From the NCBI RefSeq assembly GCF_034932185.1, contig NZ_JAYGHW010000094.1, positions 1 through 64,000 of the forward strand: DNA of 64,000 nt. The letters are read 5' to 3'. Position numbers and translations under genes: made by a program. Shown here in pieces: positions 15,533 to 25,092 of the stretch; positions within the stretch are counted from its first letter, which is position 1; the number at the start of each line of letters is the position of its first letter. Origin of the DNA: Spirulina sp034932185 (GTDB taxonomy: Bacteria; Cyanobacteriota; Cyanobacteriia; Cyanobacteriales; Spirulinaceae). A model generated the notes under the pieces. The model made no database searches and was not told where the DNA came from. It saw nothing but the letters and a program-made list of their open reading frames with translations.

Positions 15533-15672
15533 GGGATCTGTTCAGGGGCGTAAAAAATAGGTCTATCCTCTTCAGGAAAGACCCGTCGCAAGTCTATCAG
15601 GAAAGTTGCGCCTTAGTGGGAAGGGAGTGAGCCAATTGGGATAGCGATCGCTCCCTTCCGCCATCAACGACC

Positions 15673-15921
15673 CTACCAGCCTAAACTGGTTTCTCCTTGT
15701 GTCCCCCGTTGACAGGTGGAGCAGGCACAGCCCAAGCCCTCAATCAGGGCATCATCTTGGACAAATTGGCTATGGGGAGCCATGCCTTGAGTTTGGAGGG
15801 CAATTTGCGCCGGATGCAATGCGATCGCCTCTGGAGTAGCCACAGCGGGCTGGGCCACCAAAAGGGCAACAGTGAGGGAACCAGAGCAGCCGAGCAACGT
15901 CAAAATAGAACCTTGATTCAT
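15673..15921 (-). CDS. Small secreted protein with CACSTC motif
   Basis: An 82-residue ORF. A signal peptide (core GCSGSLTVALLVA, likely cut after AVA near residue 28) precedes a short mature chain ending in GLGCACSTCQRG. The three closely spaced cysteines could bind a metal or form disulfides. No family is recognised. Start at ATG 15921; no strong ribosome site seen. Confidence 0.55.
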   Translation of the reverse strand: MNQGSILTLLGCSGSLTVALLVAQPAVATPEAIALHPAQIALQTQGMAPHSQFVQDDALIEGLGCACSTCQRGTQGETSLGW

Positions 15922-16066
15922 AATTTAGCGCAGGATAAACGATGTTACCCCCACTATAGCAATCTAAATTGGCTGGAGAGATTCAGATCAAAAACAGCCC
16001 ATTGCGGGCCACCACAAGGCTGATGGAGCGGACTCAATAACGAAGAATGGATGAGGGGAAAAGACC

Positions 16067-16104
16067 AATAGCCCCATCTTTTACGCAAAGATAGGGCTAT
16101 TTTT
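16067..16104 (+). terminator. Hairpin followed by T-run
   Basis: AATAGCCC...ATCTTT pairs with AAAGAT...GGGCTATT across a short loop, with one mismatch in the stem; five T's follow on the + strand. It lies just 3' of the minus-strand gene ending at 16,136. The T-run suits + strand transcription better, so its direction is uncertain. Confidence 0.5.
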
Positions 16105-16135
16105 GGAAGGTAGATGCTTGAATGAATCAGTTCGA

Positions 16136-16450
16136 CTATTCCTCGTAGGTTACTTCAACCAAAATATCTTCGAGCAACTCAATCGCGGCGACAAAATATT
16201 CATCGCTAACCTCTTCATCATCAACGCCATCGACGACAACATCACAGGCAAAATCTAAAGCATCTTCTTCTTCATCATTGAGATATAGCCCCATTTCCTC
16301 TAAATCGTCAAAAGATTTTTCGCACAACTCCATGATGTTATGGATCAAAGCATCCATTTCCTCGTCAGTTTGAGCTTGGGCAGGCAAAACAGTTCCAGTT
16401 GCCGCAACCGTTAAACCGATAGTGAAGGCCAGAAGCTTTTTGATCAACAT
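16136..16450 (-). CDS. Small secreted acidic protein
   Basis: A 104-residue protein from the ATG at 16450, chosen because a good signal peptide then starts at once (MLIKKLLAF, cut after AQA near residue 27); an ATG at 16510 would add 20 residues before it. The mature part is very acidic (DEEEDAL, DGVDDEEVSDEY) and has two cysteines. It is probably periplasmic or extracellular. No family recognised; calcium or metal buffering would be speculation. Confidence 0.6.
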   Translation of the reverse strand: MLIKKLLAFTIGLTVAATGTVLPAQAQTDEEMDALIHNIMELCEKSFDDLEEMGLYLNDEEEDALDFACDVVVDGVDDEEVSDEYFVAAIELLEDILVEVTYEE

Positions 16451-16791
16451 AGGATTTTGGATTTTGTAAAGAACAAGCCCATTATGCGCTATTGCTTTTG
16501 CGATTGCCAAGGGGGTTTTTGATGTTTTTTAAACAGGGATAAAAGGACGGCTGAATATTGCTTTTGAGTTTTGTAGCGATTAATTCAAAAGCACTGCTAT
16601 GCAGGACTCATTAACAATCCCCACAACCCAACCCATGGATAGAGGTACGGATTGGAGCGCGGCGATCTGGGATCAAAAGGATCACCCCCAAGGCACAATC
16701 CACCGTGAGGACGTTGCGATCGCCCCCCCGCTAATGCTTACAATGGAAGGCGATTCGCGTAAGCGTACCCATCACCCATGAGACTGAACGG
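16451..16791. other. Intergenic region without a supported gene
   Basis: It separates the acidic secreted protein gene from the divergent treS-mak gene and should contain both promoters. A weak inverted repeat (CTTTTGA 16,561-16,567 and TCAAAAG 16,585-16,591) is visible. A 60-codon frame at 16,599-16,781 has no recognisable features. Confidence 0.4.
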
Positions 16792-19700
16792 ATGCATTCT
16801 ACCTCCCTCCCCCCTTTACCCCTGGCTACGATGCAAACGACTCACCTCAATGATGATCCCCTCTGGTTTAAAGATGCGGTTATTTACGAAGTTCCCGTTA
16901 AATCCTTTGCTGATAGCAATGGGGACGGCATTGGCGACTTTCGCGGTCTGATGGAAAAGCTCGATTATTTACAGGATTTAGGCATTACCGCCATTTGGAT
17001 CTTGCCCTTTTTCCCCTCACCCCTGCGGGATGATGGCTATGATATTGCTGATTATCTTTCTGTTAACCCCATCTACGGCGGCTTAGAAGACTTTCAAGAA
17101 TTTCTCAACGAATCCCACGCTCGCGGCATTCGGGTGATTATTGAACTGATCGTTAACCACACCTCCGATCAGCATCCCTGGTTCCAGCGGGCCCGCCAGG
17201 CTCCCCCCGGTAGCTCCGAACGGGATTTCTATGTGTGGAGCGAGACCCCCGATCGCTTCCCCGATGTGCGGATTATTTTTCAAGATTTTGAAACCTCCAA
17301 TTGGGCTTGGGATCCCGTGGCGAAGTCCTATTATTGGCATCGTTTTTACTCCCACCAGCCCGATATTAACTACCGCAACCCAGCGGTACAGCAGGCGGTG
17401 TTTGATGTGGTGGATTTTTGGATTGAAATGGGTGTCGATGGCTTGCGCATGGATGCAGTGCCTTACCTTTACGAGCAAGACGATACCAACTGCGAAAACC
17501 TGCCGGAAACCCATGCCTTTTTGAAACGGCTCCGCAGCCATGTGGATGAAAAATATAGCAATATCATGCTTCTGGCGGAAGCCAACCAATGGCCCGAAGA
17601 TGCCGCCACCTACTACGGCCAGGGGGATGAATGCCACATGAATTTTCATTTCCCCCTGATGCCGCGCCTGTTTATGTCCCTACGGATGGAGGATAGTTTT
17701 CCCATTGCAGACATTCTCAAACAGACCCCGGCCATTCCCGATAATTGCCAATGGGCGTTATTTTTACGCAACCATGATGAGCTAACGCTGGAAATGGTCA
17801 GTGATGAAGACCGGGATTATATGTATCGCACCTATGCCCAAGATCCCCAAGCCCGGATTAATTTGGGGATTCGTCGCCGTTTAGCGCCCCTGTTGGGGAA
17901 CGATCGCCGCCAAATAGAGTTAATGAATGGCCTGCTCATGTCCCTGCCCGGTACGCCTGTTTTATATTACGGCGATGAATTGGGGATGGGGGATAATATT
18001 TATCTGGGCGATCGCGATGGTGTGCGCACACCGATGCAATGGAGCGCCGATCGCAATGCTGGATTCAGCCGCGCCAACCCCCACCGCCTTTATCTCCCCG
18101 TCGTCCTCGATTCTGAATACCACTACGAAGCAGTGAATGTGGAGGCCCAGCGGGCGAATACTTCCTCCCTCTGGTGGTGGATGAAGCGGTTGCTGGCGGT
18201 GCGGGCGCGGTTTAAAGCCTTTGGCCGGGGGACGTTTGAGCTACTTTATCCCGAAAACCGTAAGGTGCTAGCCTTCACCCGCACCTATGGCGGTGAGCAT
18301 ATTTTAGTCGTGGCCAATTTATCGCGGTTTGTCCAGTCGGTGGAGTTGGATCTCACCGCCTTTCACGGCATGATTCCTGTGGAAATTTTCGGTCGCAACC
18401 CCTTCCCAGCGGTGGATAGAGCACCCTATTTCCTCAGTATTGCCCCCCATGCTTTTTATTGGTTCCTATTGCAACCAGCGGAGGTGCTCCAAGGGCCCGC
18501 CCAACGGGCCTACGAGCCGCCCACGTTGGAAGTACCGGGGCAATGGCAAAATCTCCTCACCCAAGCGGAATTTAAACCTGTGCTCGATGGTTTATTGAGC
18601 CGTTATTTGCTCACCTGCCCCTGGTTTCAGGGCAGCCAGCGCACGATTCAGGGGGTGAATGTTTTAGATACGATTCCGATTAATAGCCGCAATCAAGAGA
18701 TTTTGATGGTGGTGTTGAAGGTGGAATATACGGAAGGTCTGCCGGAATGTTATTCTCTGCCCTTAACGTTTGGGATGGTGGAGCCGGAACAGGGAGAAGG
18801 GGCGATCGCTGAAATTGAGGTGATCTCAACAACGAAAACGAAGGGGAAAGAATCCGTCGCCAAAGGCTGGCTCATTGATGCGCTGTTTGAGCCGAGCTTT
18901 TTGCCGGTATTGTTGGAGGCGATCGCCAAAAAACGCCGCTACAAAGGCAACGAGGGGCAATTAGTGGCCACCACCACCGCCGCCATCAAAACCCTCGATC
19001 TAGGGGCTATGTCCCTAGAACCTCACCTCTATCGGGGCGAACAGGATAATAGTGCGATCGTCTACGGCGATCAACTGATGCTCAAGCTCTATCGCAATTT
19101 AGAGGACACGATCAACCCCGATTTGGAAATGAGCCAATTCCTCACCGAACGACAATCGGATCTGATTTCCCCCACCTATGGCGCATTGGAATACCGCCGC
19201 CCCAACCAGCCGGCCATGAGTGTGGGGATTTTGCGGGGTTATGTGCCGGATACGACGTTAGCTTGGAACTATAGCCTAGATCGCCTGCGGGATTATTTTG
19301 AGCAGGTGTTGGTGAATCAAACGCCGATTAGTGATCTCGAATTTCCCGACCCCACTATTGCCACCGCCCAAGGGATTGAAATCCCGGAAATTGTCTACGA
19401 TCGCCTTGGCTCCTACCTCGGTTCCATCGAACTCCTGGGCCAACGCACAGCGGAACTCCATTTAGCCTTGGCAAACGATCAGCGAGAACCCGCCTTTGCT
19501 CCCGAACCCTTCACGTCCTTCTATCAACGCTCCATCTATCAATACAGCCGCAACCTCGCAGGGCAGGTGATGTTAACCCTCAAGAAACGGCTCAACCAAT
19601 TCCCCGAACCCCTCCAACCCCTGATTCAAACCACGCTCAACCGCCAGGATCAAATTTTGGATCGCTTCCAACGGGTGTTAAACCAAAAAATCACCGCAAT

Positions 19701-20163
19701 GCGATCGCGCTGCCATGGGGATTACCACCTAGGGCAAGTCCTCTATACTGGCAAAGACTTCGTGATGATTGACTTCAAAGGGGAAAGTAGCCGCCCGATG
19801 AGTGAACGGCGGATGAAGCGATCGCCCCTCCGGGATGTAGCGGGAATGCTGCAATCCTTCTACTACGCCGTCAGCATTGGGTTACGGCAAGAATTAAATA
19901 GCGGCTTAATTCGCCCCGAACAACAAGGTTATATGGAGCAATGGGCCGATTATTGGTATCGCTGGGTGAGTTTAACGTTCCTTCACCACTACCTCACCAC
20001 CGCTGCACCGGGCCATTTCCTCCCCACCACAGAGCAGGAATGCCAAGTGATCCTCGACAGTTATCTCCTAGAAAAAGCCCTCCAGGAGTTAAGCGACAAT
20101 CTGGAATATCGCCCCGATTGGATTGAACTAACGCTGCAACGGATTTTGCAATTGCTGGATTAA
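16792..20163 (+). CDS. treS: Trehalose synthase-maltokinase fusion (TreS-Mak)
   Basis: A 1,123-residue bifunctional enzyme. Residues ~20-560 are a GH13 trehalose synthase that interconverts maltose and trehalose: SFADSNGDGIGDFRG near the start, nucleophile Asp221 in GLRMDAVPY, acid/base Glu near 263 in LLAEANQ, and the third acidic residue near 329 in FLRNHDELT. Residues ~590-1,123 are a maltokinase of the aminoglycoside-phosphotransferase fold with CHGDYHLGQ near 975 and MIDFKGE near 993. Together they turn trehalose into maltose 1-phosphate, the donor for GlgE-type glucan extension, or make trehalose as a compatible solute. No glgE lies in the window. ATG 16831 is an alternative start. Confidence 0.93.
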   Translation: MHSTSLPPLPLATMQTTHLNDDPLWFKDAVIYEVPVKSFADSNGDGIGDFRGLMEKLDYLQDLGITAIWILPFFPSPLRDDGYDIADYLSVNPIYGGLEDFQEFLNESHARGIRVIIELIVNHTSDQHPWFQRARQAPPGSSERDFYVWSETPDRFPDVRIIFQDFETSNWAWDPVAKSYYWHRFYSHQPDINYRNPAVQQAVFDVVDFWIEMGVDGLRMDAVPYLYEQDDTNCENLPETHAFLKRLRSHVDEKYSNIMLLAEANQWPEDAATYYGQGDECHMNFHFPLMPRLFMSLRMEDSFPIADILKQTPAIPDNCQWALFLRNHDELTLEMVSDEDRDYMYRTYAQDPQARINLGIRRRLAPLLGNDRRQIELMNGLLMSLPGTPVLYYGDELGMGDNIYLGDRDGVRTPMQWSADRNAGFSRANPHRLYLPVVLDSEYHYEAVNVEAQRANTSSLWWWMKRLLAVRARFKAFGRGTFELLYPENRKVLAFTRTYGGEHILVVANLSRFVQSVELDLTAFHGMIPVEIFGRNPFPAVDRAPYFLSIAPHAFYWFLLQPAEVLQGPAQRAYEPPTLEVPGQWQNLLTQAEFKPVLDGLLSRYLLTCPWFQGSQRTIQGVNVLDTIPINSRNQEILMVVLKVEYTEGLPECYSLPLTFGMVEPEQGEGAIAEIEVISTTKTKGKESVAKGWLIDALFEPSFLPVLLEAIAKKRRYKGNEGQLVATTTAAIKTLDLGAMSLEPHLYRGEQDNSAIVYGDQLMLKLYRNLEDTINPDLEMSQFLTERQSDLISPTYGALEYRRPNQPAMSVGILRGYVPDTTLAWNYSLDRLRDYFEQVLVNQTPISDLEFPDPTIATAQGIEIPEIVYDRLGSYLGSIELLGQRTAELHLALANDQREPAFAPEPFTSFYQRSIYQYSRNLAGQVMLTLKKRLNQFPEPLQPLIQTTLNRQDQILDRFQRVLNQKITAMRSRCHGDYHLGQVLYTGKDFVMIDFKGESSRPMSERRMKRSPLRDVAGMLQSFYYAVSIGLRQELNSGLIRPEQQGYMEQWADYWYRWVSLTFLHHYLTTAAPGHFLPTTEQECQVILDSYLLEKALQELSDNLEYRPDWIELTLQRILQLLD

Positions 20164-20218
20164 GGGATGGAGGGGCGAAAAGATGGGGTGCATCTCACTT
20201 TGGATACTCTGGGATAAC

Positions 20219-20262
20219 GACTAAAGTCGTTACTACGAGCGTTTGTAGTAAGGACTTTAGTT
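20219..20262. repeat. 18-bp inverted repeat (dispersed-repeat type)
   Basis: Arms GACTAAAGTCGTTACTAC (20,219-20,236) and GTAGTAAGGACTTTAGTT (20,245-20,262) are nearly perfect complements around an 8-base loop. It lies between treS-mak and the ClC gene. It resembles common cyanobacterial intergenic palindromes and may act as a terminator. Confidence 0.55.
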
Positions 20263-20345
20263 CTCTCCAGACAACACTTTGCTCCGGAGCACCGCGCCCC
20301 TTTCGGGTTATTCTGAAAGGCCCAATCCTCCATTCCCCTGTTGTG

Positions 20346-23021
20346 ATGAAGCGGTACTTACCCGCAGGACTTCAGACCTGGCTAGCGCGGCAGCATTTTG
20401 GCTCCTACGTCACCAGTGATCACTATGCCCTCCTCGAAGCCTGCTTAATTGGGTGTATTTCGGCGATCGCCGCCCTCATCCTCAAAGAAGGTATTGGGAT
20501 GGTCGGCAACTTTCGCCTCCAACTGATCACCACCTTGCCCCAACTGGCCGGCCGGTGGCCCCTCAGCTTACCCCTGTTTAGCTTTGCCCTCTGTTGGCTC
20601 GCCGGGTGGCTCGTGGAAACCTGGGCCCCCGATGCCAAAGGGGGCGGTATTCCCCAAGTGAAGGCCGCCCTAGCAGAATTTCCAGTGCTGCTATCGCTGC
20701 GGGTGGCAGTGGTAAAAATGTTGGGAACGATTTTGATCCTGGGTGCGGGCCTCACCTTGGGCCGACGCGGCCCCACCGTCCACATCGGAGCCGCCCTCGC
20801 TGCCCAACTCAGCCAATGGGTTCCCACCTCCCCCCAGCACCGCCGCCAAATGATCGCCGCCGGAGCCGCCGCCGGGCTAGCCGCCGGGTTTAATACCCCC
20901 ATTGCCGGGGTCTTATTCGTCATCGAGGAACTATCGCGGGATATGTCCGGCTTAACCCTCGAAACCGCCATCCTCGCCTCCTTCACCGGCTCGGTGGTCT
21001 CCCGCCTCTTGGGTTCAGCGGGTTTAAACCTACCCCCAGCGATGCTAGCAGTTAACCAATATCACCACTTCACTACAGGTGAGATCCCCTTGTTTCTTCT
21101 ACTGGGAACCTTAGCCGGCCTTTTAGGGGTGGCTTTTAATCAGGGAATTTTAGCGAGTTTAGCCTTTCATCAACGGTGGCGCAGGTATCCCCTGGGCGGC
21201 TCGCCCCTCGCCTGGCGTATGGGGGTGGTGGGGTTAATCTCCGGGGCGGTGATTGCCTTTTCGCCCCCGACACTGCTCAATAATGCCGGCCTGCGGGATT
21301 TCCTCATTGCTGGGGGCGTGGGTTGGGAGCAAACCCTATTAATTTTTACGATTCATTTTTGCCTAACCATCCTTGCTTACAGTTCCGGCGCACCGGGGGG
21401 CCTCTTTTCTCCGGCTATGGTATTAGGTTCGGCTTTGGGGTATTGGGTGGGGGAATTGGCGGTCATTTTGGGGGGAGTGGATGCAAGGGTGACCTATGCG
21501 TTGGTGGGGATGGGGGCCTTTTTTACCGCTGTGGCCAGGGTTCCCATTACCGCCATTGTGATTGTTTTTGAACTGACGATGGATTTTCAATTGGTGCTGC
21601 CTTTAATGATTAGCACCGTGGCAGCCTATGGGGTGGCGGAAACGTTAAAATCTGGCTCCCTGTATCAGCATCTTTTGGGCGTGAGCGGTATTGATCTCAA
21701 GGATGAAACCAGTAAGCGGGAGATCTTGACGGATTTACAGGCGGTGGATGTGATGCAGCGTAAGGTGGAAACGCTCCTGGCAACGATGCGGGTGGGGGAT
21801 GTCTATGGTGTGGTGGGGGAATCGTTACACCATGGTTTTCCGGTGGTGGATGAGGGGGAATTGGTGGGGATGGTGACGGAGCAAAATTTGGCGCGGTTGA
21901 ATAGTTTGGATCCGGATCAGTTGGTACGGGAAATGATGACGGCGGGGCCGGTGACAGTGCCGCCGTTGTTGCCGGTGGGGGATGTGATGTATTTGATGGA
22001 TCGCTATCAGGTTTCCCATTTGCCGGTGACGGAGGGGCGTAAACTGTTGGGGATTATTACCCGCAGTGATTTGATCCATGCGACGGCAAGCCATTTACAG
22101 GGGAAATCCACCCCAGGGATGCCGCGCCAGCCTTCCTATGTGGTGTACCAAACGCGGGGGCCGGCGGTGGGGAAGGGGCGGATTTTGTTGCCGTTGGCGA
22201 ATCCGGAGACGGCTCCGAGTTTGTTGAAAATTGCGGGGGCGATCGCCCTTCAGGAGGGCTATGAGTTGGAATGTCTACTCATTAAGCCGGTTCCCCGCCA
22301 TACGCCCCCGGCTCAGGCGCGGGTGGATTGGGGGCGAGAATATCAGTTTTTAGGGGAAATGATGGCGATGGCTGAATCCTTAACCTCGGTGGTTTCGCTC
22401 CACAGTCAAATCCGCCTAGCCCAAGATACCGCCCAAGGGATTTTAGAGACGATTCGCGATCGCCACATTGATCGGCTCATCCTCGGTTGGAAGGGGTCAA
22501 CGAGTACACCGGGGCGGATTTTTGGCGATGTGGTGGATACGTTGGTACAGCGGGCCAGTTGTGAGGTGATGTTAATTAAATTTGGCACATTATCCCAGAA
22601 TTATCCCAGTATGGCGGAGCATTCCCATTGGTTAATTCCCATGTCTGGGGGGCCAAATATTCGCCGCGCTCTCCATTACCTCCCAGCCTTAATCCAACTG
22701 CAAACCCCGGCCCAAATTTTCCTCGCCCAAGTCATTCCGCCCCATCGGAAATCCTTCAGTGGCCGAAGGCTCAAGGCCCTAGCTCAGGATTTACAAACCC
22801 ATCTAGATTGTGAGATTACCCCCCTATTATTGCGCTCTACGGATGTGGTGGAATCTGTAACCCAATTCGCCCAACGGGAGGCTTGTCCTTTGATTATTGT
22901 GGGAGCGAGTCGGGAGGGGATGATTCAACAGGTGATCCATGGCAATATCCCGGAGGCGATCGCCTCCCAAACCGAGGCCACGGTGATCCTCCTGCGGGCG
23001 GGGGAGGGAGGGGAAGGATGA
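20346..23021 (+). CDS. ClC chloride transporter with CBS pair and two Usp domains
   Basis: An 891-residue fusion. Residues ~25-450 are a ClC anion channel/antiporter membrane domain with the three anion-site signatures: GGGIP, GRRGPT (139-144) and GGLFSP. The gating glutamate of the second signature (GREGP in the Escherichia coli antiporter) is Arg141 here, while the inner IEE proton-glutamate region is kept. A CBS pair (~460-590) has the nucleotide-binding style FPVVDEGELVGMVT and HLPVTEGRKLLGIITRSDL. Two UspA-like domains follow (~615-740 and ~755-890), the second ending in IIVGASREGM. Predicted cytoplasmic-membrane anion transport gated by nucleotides or stress. ATG 20346 preferred over GTG 20343. 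The stop codon lies inside a heptamer tract. Confidence 0.92.
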   Translation: MKRYLPAGLQTWLARQHFGSYVTSDHYALLEACLIGCISAIAALILKEGIGMVGNFRLQLITTLPQLAGRWPLSLPLFSFALCWLAGWLVETWAPDAKGGGIPQVKAALAEFPVLLSLRVAVVKMLGTILILGAGLTLGRRGPTVHIGAALAAQLSQWVPTSPQHRRQMIAAGAAAGLAAGFNTPIAGVLFVIEELSRDMSGLTLETAILASFTGSVVSRLLGSAGLNLPPAMLAVNQYHHFTTGEIPLFLLLGTLAGLLGVAFNQGILASLAFHQRWRRYPLGGSPLAWRMGVVGLISGAVIAFSPPTLLNNAGLRDFLIAGGVGWEQTLLIFTIHFCLTILAYSSGAPGGLFSPAMVLGSALGYWVGELAVILGGVDARVTYALVGMGAFFTAVARVPITAIVIVFELTMDFQLVLPLMISTVAAYGVAETLKSGSLYQHLLGVSGIDLKDETSKREILTDLQAVDVMQRKVETLLATMRVGDVYGVVGESLHHGFPVVDEGELVGMVTEQNLARLNSLDPDQLVREMMTAGPVTVPPLLPVGDVMYLMDRYQVSHLPVTEGRKLLGIITRSDLIHATASHLQGKSTPGMPRQPSYVVYQTRGPAVGKGRILLPLANPETAPSLLKIAGAIALQEGYELECLLIKPVPRHTPPAQARVDWGREYQFLGEMMAMAESLTSVVSLHSQIRLAQDTAQGILETIRDRHIDRLILGWKGSTSTPGRIFGDVVDTLVQRASCEVMLIKFGTLSQNYPSMAEHSHWLIPMSGGPNIRRALHYLPALIQLQTPAQIFLAQVIPPHRKSFSGRRLKALAQDLQTHLDCEITPLLLRSTDVVESVTQFAQREACPLIIVGASREGMIQQVIHGNIPEAIASQTEATVILLRAGEGGEG

Positions 23022-23040
23022 AGGATGAAGGATGAAGGAT
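23013..23040. repeat. GAAGGAT heptamer tandem tract
   Basis: Four exact GAAGGAT units in a row, the first overlapping the stop codon of the ClC gene. The tract lies between the converging ClC and pyrD genes. It is a short tandem heptanucleotide repeat typical of cyanobacterial genomes. Confidence 0.8.
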
Positions 23041-23074
23041 GAAGTGGGGAAGCAAAACTAATCTTGCCTATTGC

Positions 23075-24175
23075 CTATTCCTTATCCCCCAACGAACCAA
23101 CCGCAGCCTTGAGGTTAGGAAAACCCCCAGCGGTTAACTTTGCCAATAACCCGGTTAAAACTTGCCGCACCATTAACGGCCCCCCATAGACCCAGCCGGT
23201 ATAAACCTGGATCAGACTGGCTCCGGCGGTGATTTTTTCCCAGGCATCTTCGGCGGTGAAAATGCCCCCTACACCGATGATTGGGATGGTGCCGCCCGTC
23301 GCTTGCCAGAGTAAACGAATCACCGCCGTAGAGCGCGATCGCACCGGCTCCCCACTCACTCCCCCCGCTTCCGCCACCATGCCTGGGGTTTGTAGCCCAT
23401 CGCGGCGAATCGTGGTGTTGGTGGCGATAATCCCCGCTAGGCCGTACTCCTGAGCGAGGGCCACCACCGTTAAAATCTCCTCATTCGTTAAATCGGGGGC
23501 AATTTTCACCAAGAGCGGTTTTTGTTCAGGATTCGCCTCCTGGAGCGTGGCGAGGATGGGGGCCAGTTGGTCGCGGGCTTGGAGCGATCGCAATCCTGGT
23601 GTATTGGGAGAACTGACATTGACGACAAAATAATCCCCCCAAGCCTTTAACCGTTCAAAGCTGCCCAGATAATCCGCCGCTGCTTCTGGTAAGGGGGTGA
23701 TTTTCGATTTCCCCAAATTAATGCCGATGGGGATGTGGATCGGGGTTTGGCGTTGGGCTAACCGGGTTTGGAGGCGATCGCTCCCCTCGTTATTGAACCC
23801 CATGCGATTGAGGACGGCGCGATCGCGCACCAACCGGAATAAACGGGGTTGAGGATTGCCCGGTTGAGCGTGGTACGTCACCGTCCCCAACTCCGCAAAC
23901 CCAAACCCCAACGATTCCCACAGCCCCGCCGCCACCCCATCCTTATCAAACCCCGCCGCCAACCCCACCGGGTTCGGGAACTCCACCCCCCAAAGGGTTT
24001 GAGCAAGGCGAGGATCGCGCAACGTACAGAGGCGATCGATCTGAGCAATCAGGCCAGCGGGACGGGTGCGATCCAACCAAGCCATCAGGGCCAAACTTTG
24101 GTTATGGAGGTGTTCCGCATCCCCCAACACCCCAGAAAACAACAATGGTCGCAGGCCATGGCGATACCAATCCAT
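23075..24175 (-). CDS. pyrD: Dihydroorotate dehydrogenase (quinone), class 2
   Basis: PyrD oxidises dihydroorotate to orotate in pyrimidine synthesis with FMN and membrane quinone. The 366-residue chain has the class 2 N-terminal helical extension (about 1-40), FPNPVGLAAGFDKDG, FAELGTVTYHAQPGNP, the catalytic-Ser region VNVSSPNTPGLR, and the FMN-phosphate motifs GVGGIFTAEDAWEKI and GASLIQVYTG. It starts 2 bp after the end of folD, so the two genes probably form one transcript (folD first). Confidence 0.96.
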   Translation of the reverse strand: MDWYRHGLRPLLFSGVLGDAEHLHNQSLALMAWLDRTRPAGLIAQIDRLCTLRDPRLAQTLWGVEFPNPVGLAAGFDKDGVAAGLWESLGFGFAELGTVTYHAQPGNPQPRLFRLVRDRAVLNRMGFNNEGSDRLQTRLAQRQTPIHIPIGINLGKSKITPLPEAAADYLGSFERLKAWGDYFVVNVSSPNTPGLRSLQARDQLAPILATLQEANPEQKPLLVKIAPDLTNEEILTVVALAQEYGLAGIIATNTTIRRDGLQTPGMVAEAGGVSGEPVRSRSTAVIRLLWQATGGTIPIIGVGGIFTAEDAWEKITAGASLIQVYTGWVYGGPLMVRQVLTGLLAKLTAGGFPNLKAAVGSLGDKE

Positions 24176-24177
24176 CC

Positions 24178-25047
24178 CTAACCCCCCAACCGTTGCTGAT
24201 AACTCAACACCGTATTTTCTAACAACATCGCCACAGTCATTGGGCCAATACCCCCTGGTACAGGGGTAATCGCGCTGGCTAGGGGGGCAACCGATTCATA
24301 GTCCACATCCCCCACCAGGCGAGCTTTCCCCGTATCCAAATTCACTACCCGATTAATCCCCACATCCACCACCACCGCCCCCGGCTTCACCATCTCAGCG
24401 GTAATCAAGCCCGGCTTACCCACCGCCGAAACGAGAATATCCGCCCCACGGGTTAAACGGGCCAGGTCTTGGGTTTTATGGTGGGCAATTTGTACTGTGG
24501 CATCGGCGGCCAATAACATCAGGGCCATAGGTTTCCCCACTAAAATGCTGCGGCCCATCACTAACGCATCTTTACCCATCAAGGGAATCTCATATTCCTT
24601 CAGCAATCGCATCACCCCCGCAGGCGTGCAACTGCGGAGGCCCTGTTCATCCCGCATCAATCGCCCCATATTGAGGGGATGGAGGCCATCAGCATCTTTG
24701 TCGGGGTCAATTTCATGGAGGAGGGCGACGGCATTGAGGTGGGGGGGCAAGGGTAATTGAACGAGAATGCCATCAACGCGATCGTCGGCGTTGAGTTCAT
24801 GGATCACTGCGATTAATTCGGCTTGGGAGGTCTGGGCGGGAAAATGGTGGCCAAAGGAGGCGATCCCCACTTTGGTACAGGCCCGCTCCTTGTTGCGCAC
24901 ATAGGCAGCGCTGGCAGGATTATCCCCCACCATCAGCACCGCTAAACCAGGGGGCCGCCCCCATTGGGTCAGGCCTTCCGTAACTTGGGCAGTGAGTTGA
25001 GTTTGAATTTTTTCAGCAAGAGCTTTGCCATCTAGGGTCTGCGTCAT
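24178..25047 (-). CDS. folD: Methylene-THF dehydrogenase/methenyl-THF cyclohydrolase
   Basis: FolD carries out two steps of one-carbon metabolism between methylene-THF and formyl-THF. The 289-residue chain contains SAAYVRNKERAC with the catalytic Tyr and Lys, GILVQLPLPPHL, VMGRSILVGKP of the nucleotide site, and the C-terminal PVPGGIGPMTVAMLLENT. Normal family length. It is the first gene of a pair with pyrD (2 bp spacing). Confidence 0.96.
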   Translation of the reverse strand: MTQTLDGKALAEKIQTQLTAQVTEGLTQWGRPPGLAVLMVGDNPASAAYVRNKERACTKVGIASFGHHFPAQTSQAELIAVIHELNADDRVDGILVQLPLPPHLNAVALLHEIDPDKDADGLHPLNMGRLMRDEQGLRSCTPAGVMRLLKEYEIPLMGKDALVMGRSILVGKPMALMLLAADATVQIAHHKTQDLARLTRGADILVSAVGKPGLITAEMVKPGAVVVDVGINRVVNLDTGKARLVGDVDYESVAPLASAITPVPGGIGPMTVAMLLENTVLSYQQRLGG

Positions 25048-25092
25048 AGCATGATAAAGGTGGGGCTAAGTTCTGGATTGTACGAGAAACCG

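Noticed and set aside
16599..16781. 60-codon frame upstream of treS-mak
   Set aside because: No ribosome site, no family and unremarkable composition; it lies in a probable promoter region.
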